The notes: generated by a model not told the origin, from the letters alone. DNA of 64,000 nucleotides from Prolixibacteraceae bacterium (GCA_019856515.1 CP082230.1:1860001-1924000); one strand, 5' to 3'. Counted from the first letter of the stretch, positions 1 to 9,222 are shown. Made by a program: numbers and translations.

Positions 1-1
1 C

Positions 2-250
2 TATGAGTTACTTAATCGATTGGATGGTTTCAAAATCTTAGAAGCTCCTATCTTGGTTGGTTTCTCACGAAAATCGATGGTATATAAACCATTGAATACA
101 TGTCCACAAGAGGCATTAAATGGAACAACAGTTCTAAATACGCTTTCATTGCTTCAAGGGGCGAACATACTAAGGGTTCACGATGTTAAAGAAGCAGTAG
201 AGGCTGTGAAATTGGTTGAGATCACCAAATCAACGAGTAAGAAATCGTAA
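2..250 (+). CDS. folP: Dihydropteroate synthase, C-terminal part (5' end outside window)
   Basis: This is the last 82 codons of an open frame that enters from the left edge. The family condenses 6-hydroxymethyl-dihydropterin diphosphate with p-aminobenzoate to give dihydropteroate in folate synthesis. The motif GFSRKSM (strand and loop binding the pterin/sulfonamide site) is followed by the usual C-terminal helices with NGTTVLNTLSLLQGANILRV and HDVKEAVEAVKL, which match the end of the TIM barrel. The stop is followed 32 bases later by cdaA on the same strand; folP next to cdaA is a common Bacteroidota arrangement. An ATG-like internal start would only give a fragment, so the gene clearly begins upstream of the window. 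Confidence 0.9.
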   Translation, partial: YELLNRLDGFKILEAPILVGFSRKSMVYKPLNTCPQEALNGTTVLNTLSLLQGANILRVHDVKEAVEAVKLVEITKSTSKKS

Positions 251-282
251 TATTTGTTTTTACAAACTAAAATATTTTTCAT

Positions 283-1074
283 TTGAGTTTATTTATTACC
301 ATACGGCTATTAGATTTTATCGATATTCTTTTGGTGTCGATACTACTGTATAAACTTTATAAGTTAATAAGGGGTACTATTGCATTTAATATATCAATGG
401 GAATCTTCACGGTTTATTTGGTTTGGCTATTGGTTAAAGCTCTTAAGATGGAACTTATTAGTACCATATTGGGGCAACTTTTTGGCGTAGGGGTTATTGC
501 GCTTATCATCGTATTTCAACAGGAGATACGTCGTTTTCTGATTATGCTTGGGTCACAATATAAGCTTCATCGATGGATCAACTTCGAGAAGATATTTAAT
601 TACGACTCTCATGGCACGGACAATAGCAACAATCCGGTCATTGATATTATATGTGCAGCATGCAAAGAGATGGGGGCAACGCGAACTGGAGCACTTATTG
701 CGATCCAAAGGAAAGCGGATCTTAGTGAATATGCTGCAACAGGGGAAGCCATACAGGCAAAATTATCAAAAGAGCTATTAAAAACAATCTTCTTCAAGAA
801 TTCACCACTACATGATGGTGCCGTGATTTTATATAAGAACACTATCGTTTCGGCCAGATGTATATTACCTGTCACAGATCAAAGGACACTATCTCCAGAC
901 CTTGGGTTAAGACACAGGGCTGCTATTGGGATGTCAGAGATGACTGATGCAATCATCATTGTCGTATCAGAAGAAAATGGAACCATCAGTATTGTTAGAA
1001 GTGGAAATATCTATCGAAGACTTAATGCAGAAGAACTAAATAAGCAACTACACAAACAGTTTCAAGCAGAATAG
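283..1074 (+). CDS. cdaA: Diadenylate cyclase CdaA (DisA_N domain), membrane bound
   Basis: Makes cyclic di-AMP from two ATP, a messenger tied to potassium, osmotic and cell-wall balance. Three hydrophobic helices lie at about residues 10-30, 37-56 and 62-88, as in CdaA-type enzymes, followed by the DisA_N catalytic domain with the DGA motif (residues 178-180, in PLHDGAVIL) and the RHR motif (210-212, in GLRHRAAIG). Length 263 is normal. The start is uncertain: the frame opens with TTG at 283 and has no ATG before residue 39, so TTG is accepted because the first membrane helix requires it. It follows folP closely; engB is 67 bases downstream. Confidence 0.9.
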   Translation: MSLFITIRLLDFIDILLVSILLYKLYKLIRGTIAFNISMGIFTVYLVWLLVKALKMELISTILGQLFGVGVIALIIVFQQEIRRFLIMLGSQYKLHRWINFEKIFNYDSHGTDNSNNPVIDIICAACKEMGATRTGALIAIQRKADLSEYAATGEAIQAKLSKELLKTIFFKNSPLHDGAVILYKNTIVSARCILPVTDQRTLSPDLGLRHRAAIGMSEMTDAIIIVVSEENGTISIVRSGNIYRRLNAEELNKQLHKQFQAE

Positions 1075-1141
1075 CTCTACATACAGGAGTATCAATAGAG
1101 AAGGAAAAATTAGGGAATTATTTATTTTATATCATATCGTC

Positions 1142-1750
1142 ATGCAAATTAAAACGGCAAAGTTTGTCATCAGCAACACGGATCCACTAAAATGTCCAAA
1201 AAGTAGTAAACCCGAATATGCATTTGTTGGACGTTCTAATGTGGGTAAGTCGTCGCTTATTAATATGCTTACCAATCAGAAAAAACTAGCCAAGACCTCA
1301 GGAAGACCTGGTAAGACACAGCTGATTAACCATTTTATTATCAATGACTACTGGTATCTTGTCGATCTTCCAGGATATGGTTATGCTCAGGTATCAAGAA
1401 CACAGCGTCGTAAATGGCAAGACTTTGTAAGAAATTACATTCAACATCGTGATAACCTTACATGTGTGATGGTTTTGGTCGATTCACGTCACGAGCCACA
1501 ACAACCTGATCTTGAATTTATCGAATGGTTAGGAATTAATGGAGTTCCTTTTGCCATCATCTTTACCAAGGCAGACAAACTTTCAAAAAATCAGTTGGCA
1601 AAGAGTATTGCACACTACAAGAGTGAACTGTTAAAAACATGGGAAGAGCTACCTCCTCACTTCATCACTTCAGCTGAATCCGGCGATGGTGCAGAAGGTT
1701 TATTGGGCTATATTGACCAGATCAATGAAAGTCTTAAAAAGAGAAATTAG
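1142..1750 (+). CDS. engB: Ribosome biogenesis GTPase EngB (YihA/YsxC)
   Basis: Circularly ordinary TRAFAC GTPase needed for late assembly of the 50S subunit. Motifs are in family order: P-loop GRSNVGKSS at residues 30-38, switch I region with GKTQ at 57-60, G3 DLPGYG at 75-80, and G4 TKAD at 142-145. Length 202 is typical. It sits on the same strand between cdaA and prs. The start ATG is immediately after a short A/T-rich stretch, without a Shine-Dalgarno motif, as for other genes here. Confidence 0.93.
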   Translation: MQIKTAKFVISNTDPLKCPKSSKPEYAFVGRSNVGKSSLINMLTNQKKLAKTSGRPGKTQLINHFIINDYWYLVDLPGYGYAQVSRTQRRKWQDFVRNYIQHRDNLTCVMVLVDSRHEPQQPDLEFIEWLGINGVPFAIIFTKADKLSKNQLAKSIAHYKSELLKTWEELPPHFITSAESGDGAEGLLGYIDQINESLKKRN

Positions 1751-1814
1751 TTCGCTTTTATTATATTACAAAATTTTAATAGTGGTTTCGTTGGTTATTC
1801 TTTGGTCAATTTAT

Positions 1815-1822
1815 TAGTTTTG
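1815..1822 (+). promoter_or_regulatory. Promoter -7 box upstream of prs
   Basis: TAGTTTTG fits the Bacteroidota -7 consensus TAnnTTTG. A TTG at 1791-1793 lies 21 nt upstream and could be the -33 element. The bases that follow (TAGTTTTGCCCC) are identical to those at the candidate rpsL promoter on the other strand near 60486, which supports a real element. The start codon of prs is about 40 nt downstream. Confidence 0.45.
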
Positions 1823-1863
1823 CCCCAAGAATACAATCACTAATTTGATTATAAATCTGAGAG

Positions 1864-2799
1864 ATGTCTGTAGACAAAAAATTAAAAATCTTTTCGGGTA
1901 CTGAAACCCAATATTTGACAGAGAAAATTGCATCTGCTTTAGGTGTAGAAGTTGGTAAATCTGCTTGCCCTCGTTTCGCTGACGGTGAATTTGAGCCTTG
2001 TTACGAAGAGACAATTCGTGGCGCAGAGACTTTCATCGTTCAGTCCACTTTTCCTCCGTCAGATAATTTGATGGAACTTCTTTTGATGGTGGATGCTGCA
2101 AAGCGTGCTTCTGCAAAACAAACAATTGCTGTAATGCCTTACTTTGGTTTTGCACGTCAAGATCGTAAAGATAAGCCACGAGTTTCTATTGGAGCGAAAT
2201 TGATTGCTGATATGCTTTCTACTGCAGGTATTGATCGTTTAATCACGATGGACCTTCATGCGGATCAAATCCAAGGTTTCTTTAATGTACCAGTTGACCA
2301 CTTGAGTTCAACAACTATCTTTATTCCTCATATCGAGAAGATGAATCTAGAGAACTTAGTTGTTGCTTCACCTGATGTTGGAGGTTCGAAAAGAGCAAAT
2401 GTTTATGCAAAACACCTAGGTACAGACCTAGTTCTTTGTCATAAAACACGTGCCAAAGCAAATGTTATTGGAAACATGACATTGATTGGTGATGTAAAAG
2501 GTAAAGATGTAATCATTGTTGATGATATGATTGATACTGCTGGAACAATCACTAAAGCTGCGGACTTAATGAAAGAGATGGGTGCAACAAGTGTACGTGC
2601 ATTCGCTACACACGCCGTACTTTCTGGGCCTGCTTATGATCGTATCGAAGCTTCTGGTCTTGACGAGGTTTACTTTACAGACACTATCCCTCTAAGTAAA
2701 GAATCACCAAAGATTAAAGTACTTTCTTGTGCAGAGATGTTCGCTGACGTTATACGTAATGTTCACGATAATCAATCGATTAGCAAGTCATTCATTTAA
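1864..2799 (+). CDS. prs: Ribose-phosphate pyrophosphokinase (PRPP synthetase)
   Basis: Transfers diphosphate from ATP to ribose 5-phosphate, giving PRPP for purine, pyrimidine, His, Trp and NAD synthesis. Visible motifs are FARQDRKDKPR (ATP-binding flexible region, about residue 97), DLHADQIQGFF (about 133), and the PRPP-binding loop VIIVDDMIDTAGT (about 218-230). Length 311 is that of class I enzymes. Start ATG gives MSVDKKLKIFSGTE, the normal N terminus. It has its own candidate promoter and is followed by a 137-nt gap containing the rplY leader. Confidence 0.96.
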   Translation: MSVDKKLKIFSGTETQYLTEKIASALGVEVGKSACPRFADGEFEPCYEETIRGAETFIVQSTFPPSDNLMELLLMVDAAKRASAKQTIAVMPYFGFARQDRKDKPRVSIGAKLIADMLSTAGIDRLITMDLHADQIQGFFNVPVDHLSSTTIFIPHIEKMNLENLVVASPDVGGSKRANVYAKHLGTDLVLCHKTRAKANVIGNMTLIGDVKGKDVIIVDDMIDTAGTITKAADLMKEMGATSVRAFATHAVLSGPAYDRIEASGLDEVYFTDTIPLSKESPKIKVLSCAEMFADVIRNVHDNQSISKSFI

Positions 2800-2806
2800 T
2801 TTTTGC

Positions 2807-2814
2807 TATATTTG
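2807..2814 (+). promoter_or_regulatory. Promoter -7 box for rplY
   Basis: TATATTTG followed by C is a full match to TAnnTTTG, only 8 bases after the prs stop. No good TTTG is seen at the expected -33 position. Transcription from here would give an untranslated leader of about 115 nt, which contains the hairpin described at 2851-2913. Confidence 0.45.
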
Positions 2815-2850
2815 CAACGATTTTTTTAATATCAATATATTAAAGGGTGT

Positions 2851-2913
2851 GATGCAGTAGACATTTTCTCTTCTTATTATTTATAACTAAGGGAGAAATA
2901 CTGAGTAAGCATC
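2851..2913 (+). promoter_or_regulatory. Structured 5' leader of rplY (candidate autoregulatory element)
   Basis: A long imperfect hairpin lies between prs and rplY. GATGC (2851-2855) pairs with GCATC (2909-2913), and TTTCTCTT (2865-2872) pairs with GGGAGAAA (2891-2898, with two G-U pairs). Between the two stems is a purine-rich internal loop, AGTAGACAT opposite TACTGAGTAA. Its GTAG and GAGTA strands recall loop E of 5S rRNA, the natural binding site of L25. The pairing is seen; the regulatory role is inference. Confidence 0.45.
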
Positions 2914-2936
2914 TGTAACAAATTAAATAAACAAAG

Positions 2937-3518
2937 ATGAAGTCAGTTTCAATTAACGGATCAGTAAGAGCTGAGATTAACAAGAAAGCAACAAAAGCGT
3001 TGCGTAATGCAGGACAAGTACCATGTGTACTTTACGGTGGAGAAGCACCAGTTCACTTTTCAGCTGAAATTAACGAGTTCCGTAAGATTGTTTACACTCC
3101 AAGTGTATTCCTTATCGACTTAACTATCAATGGAAAAGATTGTAAAGCAATCATGCAAGACATTCAATTCCACCCAGTTTCAGACGAGATTCTTCACGTA
3201 GATTTCCTTGAGATTTCTGATGACAAAGCAGTGAAGATTGACGTTCCTGTTAAACTAGAAGGATTCGCTAAGGGTATCCAACAAGGTGGTAAGTTGAAGC
3301 TTAACCTACGTACTTTACGTGTTAAAGCACTTGCAAAAGACCTTCCTGATACAATTTCTATCGACGTAACAGAACTAGGTCTTGGACAGAGTTTCCGTGT
3401 TGGTGAAGTAGATGCTTCAGGTCTTGAGCTTCTTAACTCAAAATCTACTCCAGTTGCGACAGTAATGATTACACGTGCTGCTCGTGCTGCAATGAATGCT
3501 GCAAAATCAGGCAACTAA
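2937..3518 (+). CDS. rplY: 50S ribosomal protein L25, long (CTC) form
   Basis: Binds loop E of 5S rRNA in the central protuberance. The N-terminal about 90 residues are the L25 beta-barrel (RKIVYTPSVFLIDLTINGK region) and the rest, from about residue 95, is the TL5/CTC C-terminal domain (VPVKLEGFAKGIQQGGKL), so the protein is the 193-residue CTC type rather than the short E. coli type. The tail is Ala-rich. The start MKSVSINGSVR follows a leader of about 115 nt with a conserved-looking fold. A strong terminator follows at 3556. Confidence 0.95.
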   Translation: MKSVSINGSVRAEINKKATKALRNAGQVPCVLYGGEAPVHFSAEINEFRKIVYTPSVFLIDLTINGKDCKAIMQDIQFHPVSDEILHVDFLEISDDKAVKIDVPVKLEGFAKGIQQGGKLKLNLRTLRVKALAKDLPDTISIDVTELGLGQSFRVGEVDASGLELLNSKSTPVATVMITRAARAAMNAAKSGN

Positions 3519-3555
3519 TGATTGTCTTGCCTTCTTGGCAAACATTCTATGATAT

Positions 3556-3599
3556 AAAAGTTTGTGAGGGTAGTTTACTACTCCTTACAAACTTTTTTT
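3556..3599 (+). terminator. Intrinsic terminator after rplY
   Basis: AAAAGTTTGT (3556-3565) pairs perfectly with ACAAACTTTT (3587-3596); the inner part also pairs (GTAG 3570-3573 with CTAC 3578-3581). The stem runs into seven T. It separates rplY from pth. Confidence 0.85.
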
Positions 3600-3615
3600 A
3601 ATATATAATAATACC

Positions 3616-4179
3616 ATGAAATATCTAATTGTTGGCATTGGGAATATCGGTGCCGAATACGAAGAGACACGACACAATATCGGTTTTAAAGTTTTGGATC
3701 AATTGGCTAAAGAGAAAGGGGCCGAATTCAAAGCTGGTAGACATGGTGCCATCGCCGAAGTAAAGCATAAAGGACGAACCTTAGTTCTATTAAAACCATC
3801 TACCTACGTTAACCTTAGTGGAAAAGCCGTTAATTATTGGATGCAACAAGAGAAGATCTCTATCGAGAATGTTATGGTTGTAGTCGATGACTTAGCATTA
3901 CCATTTGGAAAGCTACGTATACGTGCCAAAGGGAGTGATGCAGGTCATAATGGGATCAAGGATATTACAAAAACTCTTGGTCGAGCAGACTATCCAAGGT
4001 TACGTTTCGGTATTGGAGATGATTTCTCTAAGGGAAGACAAGTAGACTATGTTTTGGGAGAGTGGAGCAAAGAAGAGAACTTAGATCTTCCCGCACATAT
4101 GGATGCAGCTATAAAAGCGATTGAATCATTTGCATCTATAGGCATCGAAAGAACAATGAATTTTCATAATACGAAATAA
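3616..4179 (+). CDS. pth: Peptidyl-tRNA hydrolase
   Basis: Cleaves peptidyl-tRNA released from stalled ribosomes and recycles the tRNA. The family signature is complete: N10 and the GIGNIGAEYEETRHNIGF stretch containing catalytic His21 (numbered in this protein as RHN near residue 20), KPSTYVNLSGKAV near 67, VVVDDLALPFGKLRIR near 91, and GSDAGHNGIKDI near 111. Length 187 is normal. It follows L25, a pairing found in many bacteria (rplY-pth). Gap to the next gene is 48 bases. Confidence 0.96.
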   Translation: MKYLIVGIGNIGAEYEETRHNIGFKVLDQLAKEKGAEFKAGRHGAIAEVKHKGRTLVLLKPSTYVNLSGKAVNYWMQQEKISIENVMVVVDDLALPFGKLRIRAKGSDAGHNGIKDITKTLGRADYPRLRFGIGDDFSKGRQVDYVLGEWSKEENLDLPAHMDAAIKAIESFASIGIERTMNFHNTK

Positions 4180-4227
4180 TCGCTATCTTCATATAATTAT
4201 TCATTATTTGGCAAACAAATATTGGTT

Positions 4228-4632
4228 ATGGAAGAACAAATAAGGGTAGACAAATGGCTTTGGGCAGTTCGAATATTCAAGACCCGGAGCATTGCTGCCG
4301 AAGCAATCAAAAAAGGTAGGGTTACGGTTAATGGTTTCCCAGTAAAAAGCTCTCGTACAGTTAAAGTCGGGGATAAGGTCGAAGTCAAAAAACAACCAAT
4401 CACATACAGCTTCAAAGTCGTTGGAATTATTGGCAAACGTGTAGGAGCAAAACTAGTGCCAGACTACATGAAAGACATTACTCCAGAATCAGAACTCGCT
4501 ATTCTAAAGACACAGAGATATGTGATGAATGGTATTCGAGACAGAGGGACTGGACGCCCTACGAAAAAGGAAAGAAGAGATATAGATAGCTTTCAAGACT
4601 ACGATGATCTCTTCGACGAAGAAGAGGATTAA
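4228..4632 (+). CDS. S4-domain RNA-binding protein, Hsp15 (HslR) type
   Basis: Small basic protein of 134 residues. The S4 RNA-binding fold covers residues about 5-65 (IRVDKWLWAVRIFKTRSIA, then KKGRVTVNGFPVKSSRTVKVGD), and the tail is charged and ends acidic (DDLFDEEED). In E. coli Hsp15 binds 50S subunits carrying nascent chains after heat shock, which fits a location after pth. The ATG at 4228 is preferred over an in-frame TTG two codons upstream because it begins the normal MEEQIRVDKWLW sequence. Confidence 0.88.
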   Translation: MEEQIRVDKWLWAVRIFKTRSIAAEAIKKGRVTVNGFPVKSSRTVKVGDKVEVKKQPITYSFKVVGIIGKRVGAKLVPDYMKDITPESELAILKTQRYVMNGIRDRGTGRPTKKERRDIDSFQDYDDLFDEEED

Positions 4633-4652
4633 TGAATTAAACGACTCGTCTA

Positions 4653-5198
4653 ATGTATATAGCGGAGAAAAAGAAGAGAGAGAATATTGCAGAATATATT
4701 CTCTATTTATTCCAAATTGAGGACCTTATTCGCTCACAATCCTTTGCTGAGGATAAGATCCGTCATAATATTGTGGATAAATATCCAGTAGAGGATCTTG
4801 AGAAAGAGAAAATCATTCATTGGTATATGAATTTTGCTGAGATGATGAAGCGCGAGCATCGTGAAGACAAAGGGCATATGCAGTTCATCAATAATCAGAT
4901 GAATGATCTATTCGAATTTCACTCATTGGTTGTAAAGAGTAATAAATATCCTCAATACAATGAAGCATATCTGACAGTTCAACCGAGTCTTGTGGAGCTT
5001 GCTACTAAAATGGGAGATCAGGCAGAGAATGAGATCCAAGTATCTTTCTCTTTTCTATATGGAGTAGTACTACTTCGTATGCAACAGAAAGAGGTGAGTG
5101 AAGGGACATTAAAGGTATCTAAAGAGATCTCTACGATGTTGGGCATGCTAGCCTCTCTATACAAAAAGAATCAAGAAGAGGAGTTAGATATATATTAA
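4653..5198 (+). CDS. DUF4924 family protein
   Basis: A 181-residue, largely helical, cytoplasmic protein of unknown function that is restricted to Bacteroidota. It begins MYIAEKKKRENIAEYILYLF and has the family's IEDLIRS and HWYMNFAEMMKREH segments. There is no signal peptide or membrane helix, and no catalytic motif can be seen. It ends a run of plus-strand genes and is closed by a terminator shared with convergent mutS2. Assignment to the family is by recognition of the N-terminal pattern; function is unknown. Confidence 0.75.
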   Translation: MYIAEKKKRENIAEYILYLFQIEDLIRSQSFAEDKIRHNIVDKYPVEDLEKEKIIHWYMNFAEMMKREHREDKGHMQFINNQMNDLFEFHSLVVKSNKYPQYNEAYLTVQPSLVELATKMGDQAENEIQVSFSFLYGVVLLRMQQKEVSEGTLKVSKEISTMLGMLASLYKKNQEEELDIY

Positions 5199-5217
5199 TC
5201 ACTCTTCGTGTTGATAT

Positions 5218-5255
5218 AAAAGAGGGTATTCATATGGTATGAATACCCTCTTTTT
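5218..5255. terminator. Bidirectional terminator between DUF4924 gene and mutS2
   Basis: AGAGGGTATTCATA (5221-5234) and TATGAATACCCTCT (5238-5251) form a perfect 14-bp stem with a 3-base loop. Runs of A before and T after it make it work on both strands, which suits the convergent genes. Confidence 0.9.
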
Positions 5256-5285
5256 CATATCTGAATTTATATATTATCAACCAGA

Positions 5286-7787
5286 TTACTTTAAGGAAAC
5301 AATAGAAATTCCAGATCCACCATATTGCACTGGAGCATCTTTAACACTTCTCACCATCGGCTCAACATTTAACTGCTTGCGGATTAAATCTCTCAAGATA
5401 CCACTCCCTTTTCCATGGAGTATACGCAATTCACCTTCACCCAACGTAATAGCCTGATCTACGAATTGCTGTACTTTTCGCAAAGCATCCTCAGCTCTTT
5501 CTCCCCTCACATCAATCTCAGATTTAAATGTTAGTTTCTCTTCTGAAATCTTTTCATTAATTAATCCTAATGTTTTATTCTTTTGGATCTTCTTCGCAGA
5601 ACTCGTCGAAACGACTTCTAACTTATCTCTCTTCAAGGTAGAACGAAGCATACCAAAAGCTACGATAACATTGTTACCGTCCATCTCAATCACTTCCCCA
5701 ACATTTGACTGCCCTTTAATACGAATACTGCATCCAACTTCTAGAGGTAAGGTTTTAATCTTTGCAATAGGGGTGTCATCACCTTTAGATTTAGCCGTTT
5801 TACCTCCTTGCTGAGAAACCTTCTTTTTAATATGCTCCTCTTTCTCTTGAAGCTTCTTCATTTTACGCTGAATCTTCTCATCTTGAACGGATGTATTGGC
5901 AGCCACCTCATCCTTAAACTCATTCAAACTCTGACGCAATGATCGTGTAAGTTCCTTATCAGCTTGACTCTCACGAATCTCTCTTACTGTCTTCTCGATA
6001 ATCTTATTCGAGTTCTTCAGTAGGATATCAGCCTCTTGTTTTGCACGATCAATAATCTCTTTCCTTTGTTTATTTGCCTCTTTAATATCGAGCTGATACT
6101 TTGAAGACATCTCTTCTAGCTGCTTCTCAAGTTTACGAATATCGGAACGTTTATTTTCCCAGTAACGTTTATCTCTTAGTACCTCTCTTAGGTGTTTATC
6201 AAAATCGATATGATCCTTTCCTAATTTATCCGTTGCTTCCTGTAGAATGGTTTCAGAGAGCCCAATCTTTCTAGCAATTTCAAAAGCAAAAGAACTACCA
6301 GGTCTACCAATAGCTAGTTGGAATAAGGGTTCCATTTTATGCGCATCATATAGCATTGCTCCATTCTCAATTCCTTGACAAGAAGACGCGAAGTGTTTAA
6401 GGTTAGTATAGTGCGTTGTTATGACACCATATACCTCTTGTTTATTCAACGTATTTAAAACAGATTCAGCAATAGCTCCTCCAAGCATAGGCTCAGTACC
6501 AGAACCAAACTCATCAATAAGAATCAAACTTTTATTGGTTGTATTCTTAAGGAAATATTTCATATTGGTCAAATGAGAACTATAAGTACTCAAATCGTTA
6601 TCAATAGATTGTTCATCCCCTATATCCACAAAAATACCATCAAACACTCCAATATGGCTATCCACTTCCATCGGAGCCAACATTCCTGTTTGAATCATAT
6701 ACTGTATTAAACCAGCACTCTTCAAGCAGACAGACTTACCTCCGGCATTGGGTCCTGAAATAAGAAGAATACGTCCTTTATGATTCAGGTCAATATCTAA
6801 AGGTACGATTTTACGCCCCTCTTTCCTCAGGTTCGCTTCTAACACAAGATGACGAGCCTTGTGCCACTTCATAGTAGGATACTTATGTAGTGTCGGCATC
6901 ACACAGGAGGTATCTTTAGCAAAAACAGCTTTCGCTCGAATAAAATCTATCGTTCCTAATATTTCATGTGCATAAAGAAGAGCCTCAATATAAGGACGAA
7001 TCGAATCAGTAAAGTCAGTCAATATTCTAATCACCTCGCGACGTTCAGCATACTCTAACTCTCTAATCGCATTATTGGTCTCCACAATCTCTGTAGGCTC
7101 AATATAGGCTGTCTTTCCAGTTGCAGATTCATCGTGAACTATCCCCTTCATTTTTCGTTTAAAAGAGGATGGGACAGGGATTACAGCTCTACCATCACGC
7201 ATACTCACCGCCACATCAGAATCAACATATCCCTCCTTTTGCATTCGTCTTAAGATCGAATGCATCGTTTTAGACACAGATGACTGACGATCTAATATCT
7301 CACGACGTATACGAGACAAATCGGCCGAAGCATGATCTTTAATCTTTCCATGCTTGGTCAAGATATCATCAATACGCTGATAGATAAAAGGGAATATTTC
7401 GATCTCCTTAATCACTTTTTTAAGTGCAGGAAATTGATCAGACTCGCTATTTTTAAAGAAGTTCACGACACCACGGATCGACTCCAATGATTTCTTTAAC
7501 TCAAATAGCTCTTTCTCATCAATGAATGTACCTTCTATTTTCGCTTTGTGCAGTGCCGGTCGAATATCACCAAAACTTATGGTGGGAAACTCTCGATCAC
7601 CAAGTAATATCGAAAGGAACTCTTGTGTCTCTAACATGGCAGTTTGAATCACTTTGTACTCTTTCATAAACTGAAAAGAGCCACAAATTTCACGTCCAAG
7701 ATGACTCAAGCATCTTTTCTCTAACATGAATCGTATTTGATCGAAACCGATCTTCTGCTCGAAATTAGAAGGATAAATATTGTACAT
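5286..7787 (-). CDS. mutS2: MutS2 family ATPase with Smr domain
   Basis: MutS2 proteins bind branched DNA or collided ribosomes; the family is linked to suppression of recombination and to ribosome rescue. The 833-residue protein has the MutS core with Walker A GPNAGGKS (345-352), Walker B ILIDEFGSGTEP (about 424), a long charged coiled coil (about 515-640), and a C-terminal Smr domain (about 757-833) with DVRGERAEDA and HGKGSGIL. It has no N-terminal mismatch-recognition domain, as expected. Start MYNIYPSNFEQKIGFDQIR matches the family. A -7 box lies about 55 bases upstream. Confidence 0.95.
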   Translation of the reverse strand: MYNIYPSNFEQKIGFDQIRFMLEKRCLSHLGREICGSFQFMKEYKVIQTAMLETQEFLSILLGDREFPTISFGDIRPALHKAKIEGTFIDEKELFELKKSLESIRGVVNFFKNSESDQFPALKKVIKEIEIFPFIYQRIDDILTKHGKIKDHASADLSRIRREILDRQSSVSKTMHSILRRMQKEGYVDSDVAVSMRDGRAVIPVPSSFKRKMKGIVHDESATGKTAYIEPTEIVETNNAIRELEYAERREVIRILTDFTDSIRPYIEALLYAHEILGTIDFIRAKAVFAKDTSCVMPTLHKYPTMKWHKARHLVLEANLRKEGRKIVPLDIDLNHKGRILLISGPNAGGKSVCLKSAGLIQYMIQTGMLAPMEVDSHIGVFDGIFVDIGDEQSIDNDLSTYSSHLTNMKYFLKNTTNKSLILIDEFGSGTEPMLGGAIAESVLNTLNKQEVYGVITTHYTNLKHFASSCQGIENGAMLYDAHKMEPLFQLAIGRPGSSFAFEIARKIGLSETILQEATDKLGKDHIDFDKHLREVLRDKRYWENKRSDIRKLEKQLEEMSSKYQLDIKEANKQRKEIIDRAKQEADILLKNSNKIIEKTVREIRESQADKELTRSLRQSLNEFKDEVAANTSVQDEKIQRKMKKLQEKEEHIKKKVSQQGGKTAKSKGDDTPIAKIKTLPLEVGCSIRIKGQSNVGEVIEMDGNNVIVAFGMLRSTLKRDKLEVVSTSSAKKIQKNKTLGLINEKISEEKLTFKSEIDVRGERAEDALRKVQQFVDQAITLGEGELRILHGKGSGILRDLIRKQLNVEPMVRSVKDAPVQYGGSGISIVSLK

Positions 7788-7841
7788 TCTTTAATATATT
7801 TGTTCTATATAGAGGGATACCCCCTAACTGTTATTGAGGCG

Positions 7842-7849
7842 CAAAGATA
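7842..7849 (-). promoter_or_regulatory. Promoter -7 box for mutS2
   Basis: On the minus strand TATCTTTG then C matches TAnnTTTG. It would give a leader of about 50 nt. No clear -33 motif. Confidence 0.4.
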
Positions 7850-7891
7850 CGAAACAGAGATCACGCATGAAATAAAAACAGGATGGATATT

Positions 7892-7937
7892 ATACCAATT
7901 ACATCAATAAATAAGCTATATCCTTTCGTTCTATTTA
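7892..7937. repeat. Dispersed ATACCAATT repeat, copy A
   Basis: ATACCAATTACATCAATA, then AATAAGCTATA and CGTTCTATTTA, matches copies near 25280 and 28083. It overlaps the last bases of the phosphoesterase gene. See the finding on this repeat. Confidence 0.5.
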
Positions 7938-9157
7938 TGCTTTAATGTAAACACCGTCACTTCTGGCCAAATTCCCAACCTTCCAGGATAACCAATAGAT
8001 CCAAAACCTCGGTTCACATAAAGTTGCACGCCATTTTTCTCATACATACCAGCCCATTTGGGATATATATATTTCACTGGACTCCACTTAAAAGATCCTA
8101 TTTCAATTCCAAACTGCATCCCATGCGTGTGCCCACTTAGCGTAAGATCTACTTTAGGAACGTTATTAGCCACAACCTCTTCCCAATAAGAGGGATCATG
8201 AGATAATAATATTTTAAAAGTACTTTGATCCATATGTTCAAATGCTTTATCCACATCACCCAATTGAGGAAATGGAGGTCTACCCCAATTCTCCACACCA
8301 CCTAATCCAATTGTCTGCTCTCTCTTCTTTAGTAAGATAGACTCATTCTTTAACCAACGAAATCCCATCTTCTTTTCCAACACCTCAAGAAGCGCTTCCT
8401 TATCCTCTTCATAAAATGCAGACTGTCGATGTCTTGCCATCTCATAGTCATGATTCCCCATAATGGTATACTTACCATCTTTGGCATCTAACTGTGAAAA
8501 GATCCGAATAAACTTCTTCGCTTCACTTGCCCTAAAATTCACAAGGTCACCAGTAAAAACAATCAAATCAGGGTTTAGATCATTGATTCTTTGGACCACT
8601 TTCTCCACGGGTTTCATTCGATCAAAAGTACCGAGGTGTGCATCTGATAGTTGCACAATACGATAGCCATCAAAATTCTCTGGTATTTTACTAGATGCGA
8701 TCGTTTGTTCATGGAACTTAAAATTATATTTTCCCCAAACTACCCCATAAACTAATGATGTAATAAGGGTTATTCCCACAGATAAAGAGATATAGCTTAC
8801 CACTTGTCGCCATCCTTTGGTCTCCATTTCAACCGATAATACCTTTTCAAAAATATATGCAAATATTCTTCCTATATCACCAACGAAGAAAATTGCTCCC
8901 ATAATCACTTTTGCGATAAGGAAGGCAAAAACAATTCCCACCATCAAGTTATATCCCAAAGTAGCATTAACAATGGCTTCGTGACTATTTAGATAGATGA
9001 CATAAAAAAGCGTCATATAGACCAATATAGAGACAAACCAATAAGCCCAACGATAAATGGTACTATGATTTGCAATCGTATTTAAGAACCAACGATACGT
9101 ATAAACATCACTCAGAAAGAACAGAGCGAATATGAAGTAAAAATATATAAAACGCAT
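7931..9157 (-). CDS. Membrane-anchored calcineurin-like metallophosphoesterase (YkuE/YaeI type)
   Basis: 408 residues. The first 140 hold about four hydrophobic helices (about 2-20, 37-57, 68-92, 120-141). The rest is a metallophosphoesterase domain with its five metal-binding blocks: QLSDAHLG (about 171), FTGDLVN (about 204), MGNHDYE (about 233), LSHDP (about 318) and SGHTHGMQFG (about 341). Relatives act on nucleotides or on UDP-sugar or lipid substrates (LpxH-like families); the substrate here cannot be inferred. It is on the same strand as mutS2 and yebC but is separated from each by more than 100 bases. Confidence 0.85.
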   Translation of the reverse strand: MRFIYFYFIFALFFLSDVYTYRWFLNTIANHSTIYRWAYWFVSILVYMTLFYVIYLNSHEAIVNATLGYNLMVGIVFAFLIAKVIMGAIFFVGDIGRIFAYIFEKVLSVEMETKGWRQVVSYISLSVGITLITSLVYGVVWGKYNFKFHEQTIASSKIPENFDGYRIVQLSDAHLGTFDRMKPVEKVVQRINDLNPDLIVFTGDLVNFRASEAKKFIRIFSQLDAKDGKYTIMGNHDYEMARHRQSAFYEEDKEALLEVLEKKMGFRWLKNESILLKKREQTIGLGGVENWGRPPFPQLGDVDKAFEHMDQSTFKILLSHDPSYWEEVVANNVPKVDLTLSGHTHGMQFGIEIGSFKWSPVKYIYPKWAGMYEKNGVQLYVNRGFGSIGYPGRLGIWPEVTVFTLKHK

Positions 9158-9222
9158 ACACTTTTTAATTTACAGAAAGAACATAAAATCTATCAATTCA
9201 CTATTTTGATTCGATATAACAA

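Noticed and set aside
5239..5457. 72-codon plus-strand frame
   Set aside because: It starts inside the bidirectional terminator and runs antisense to the Smr domain of mutS2.
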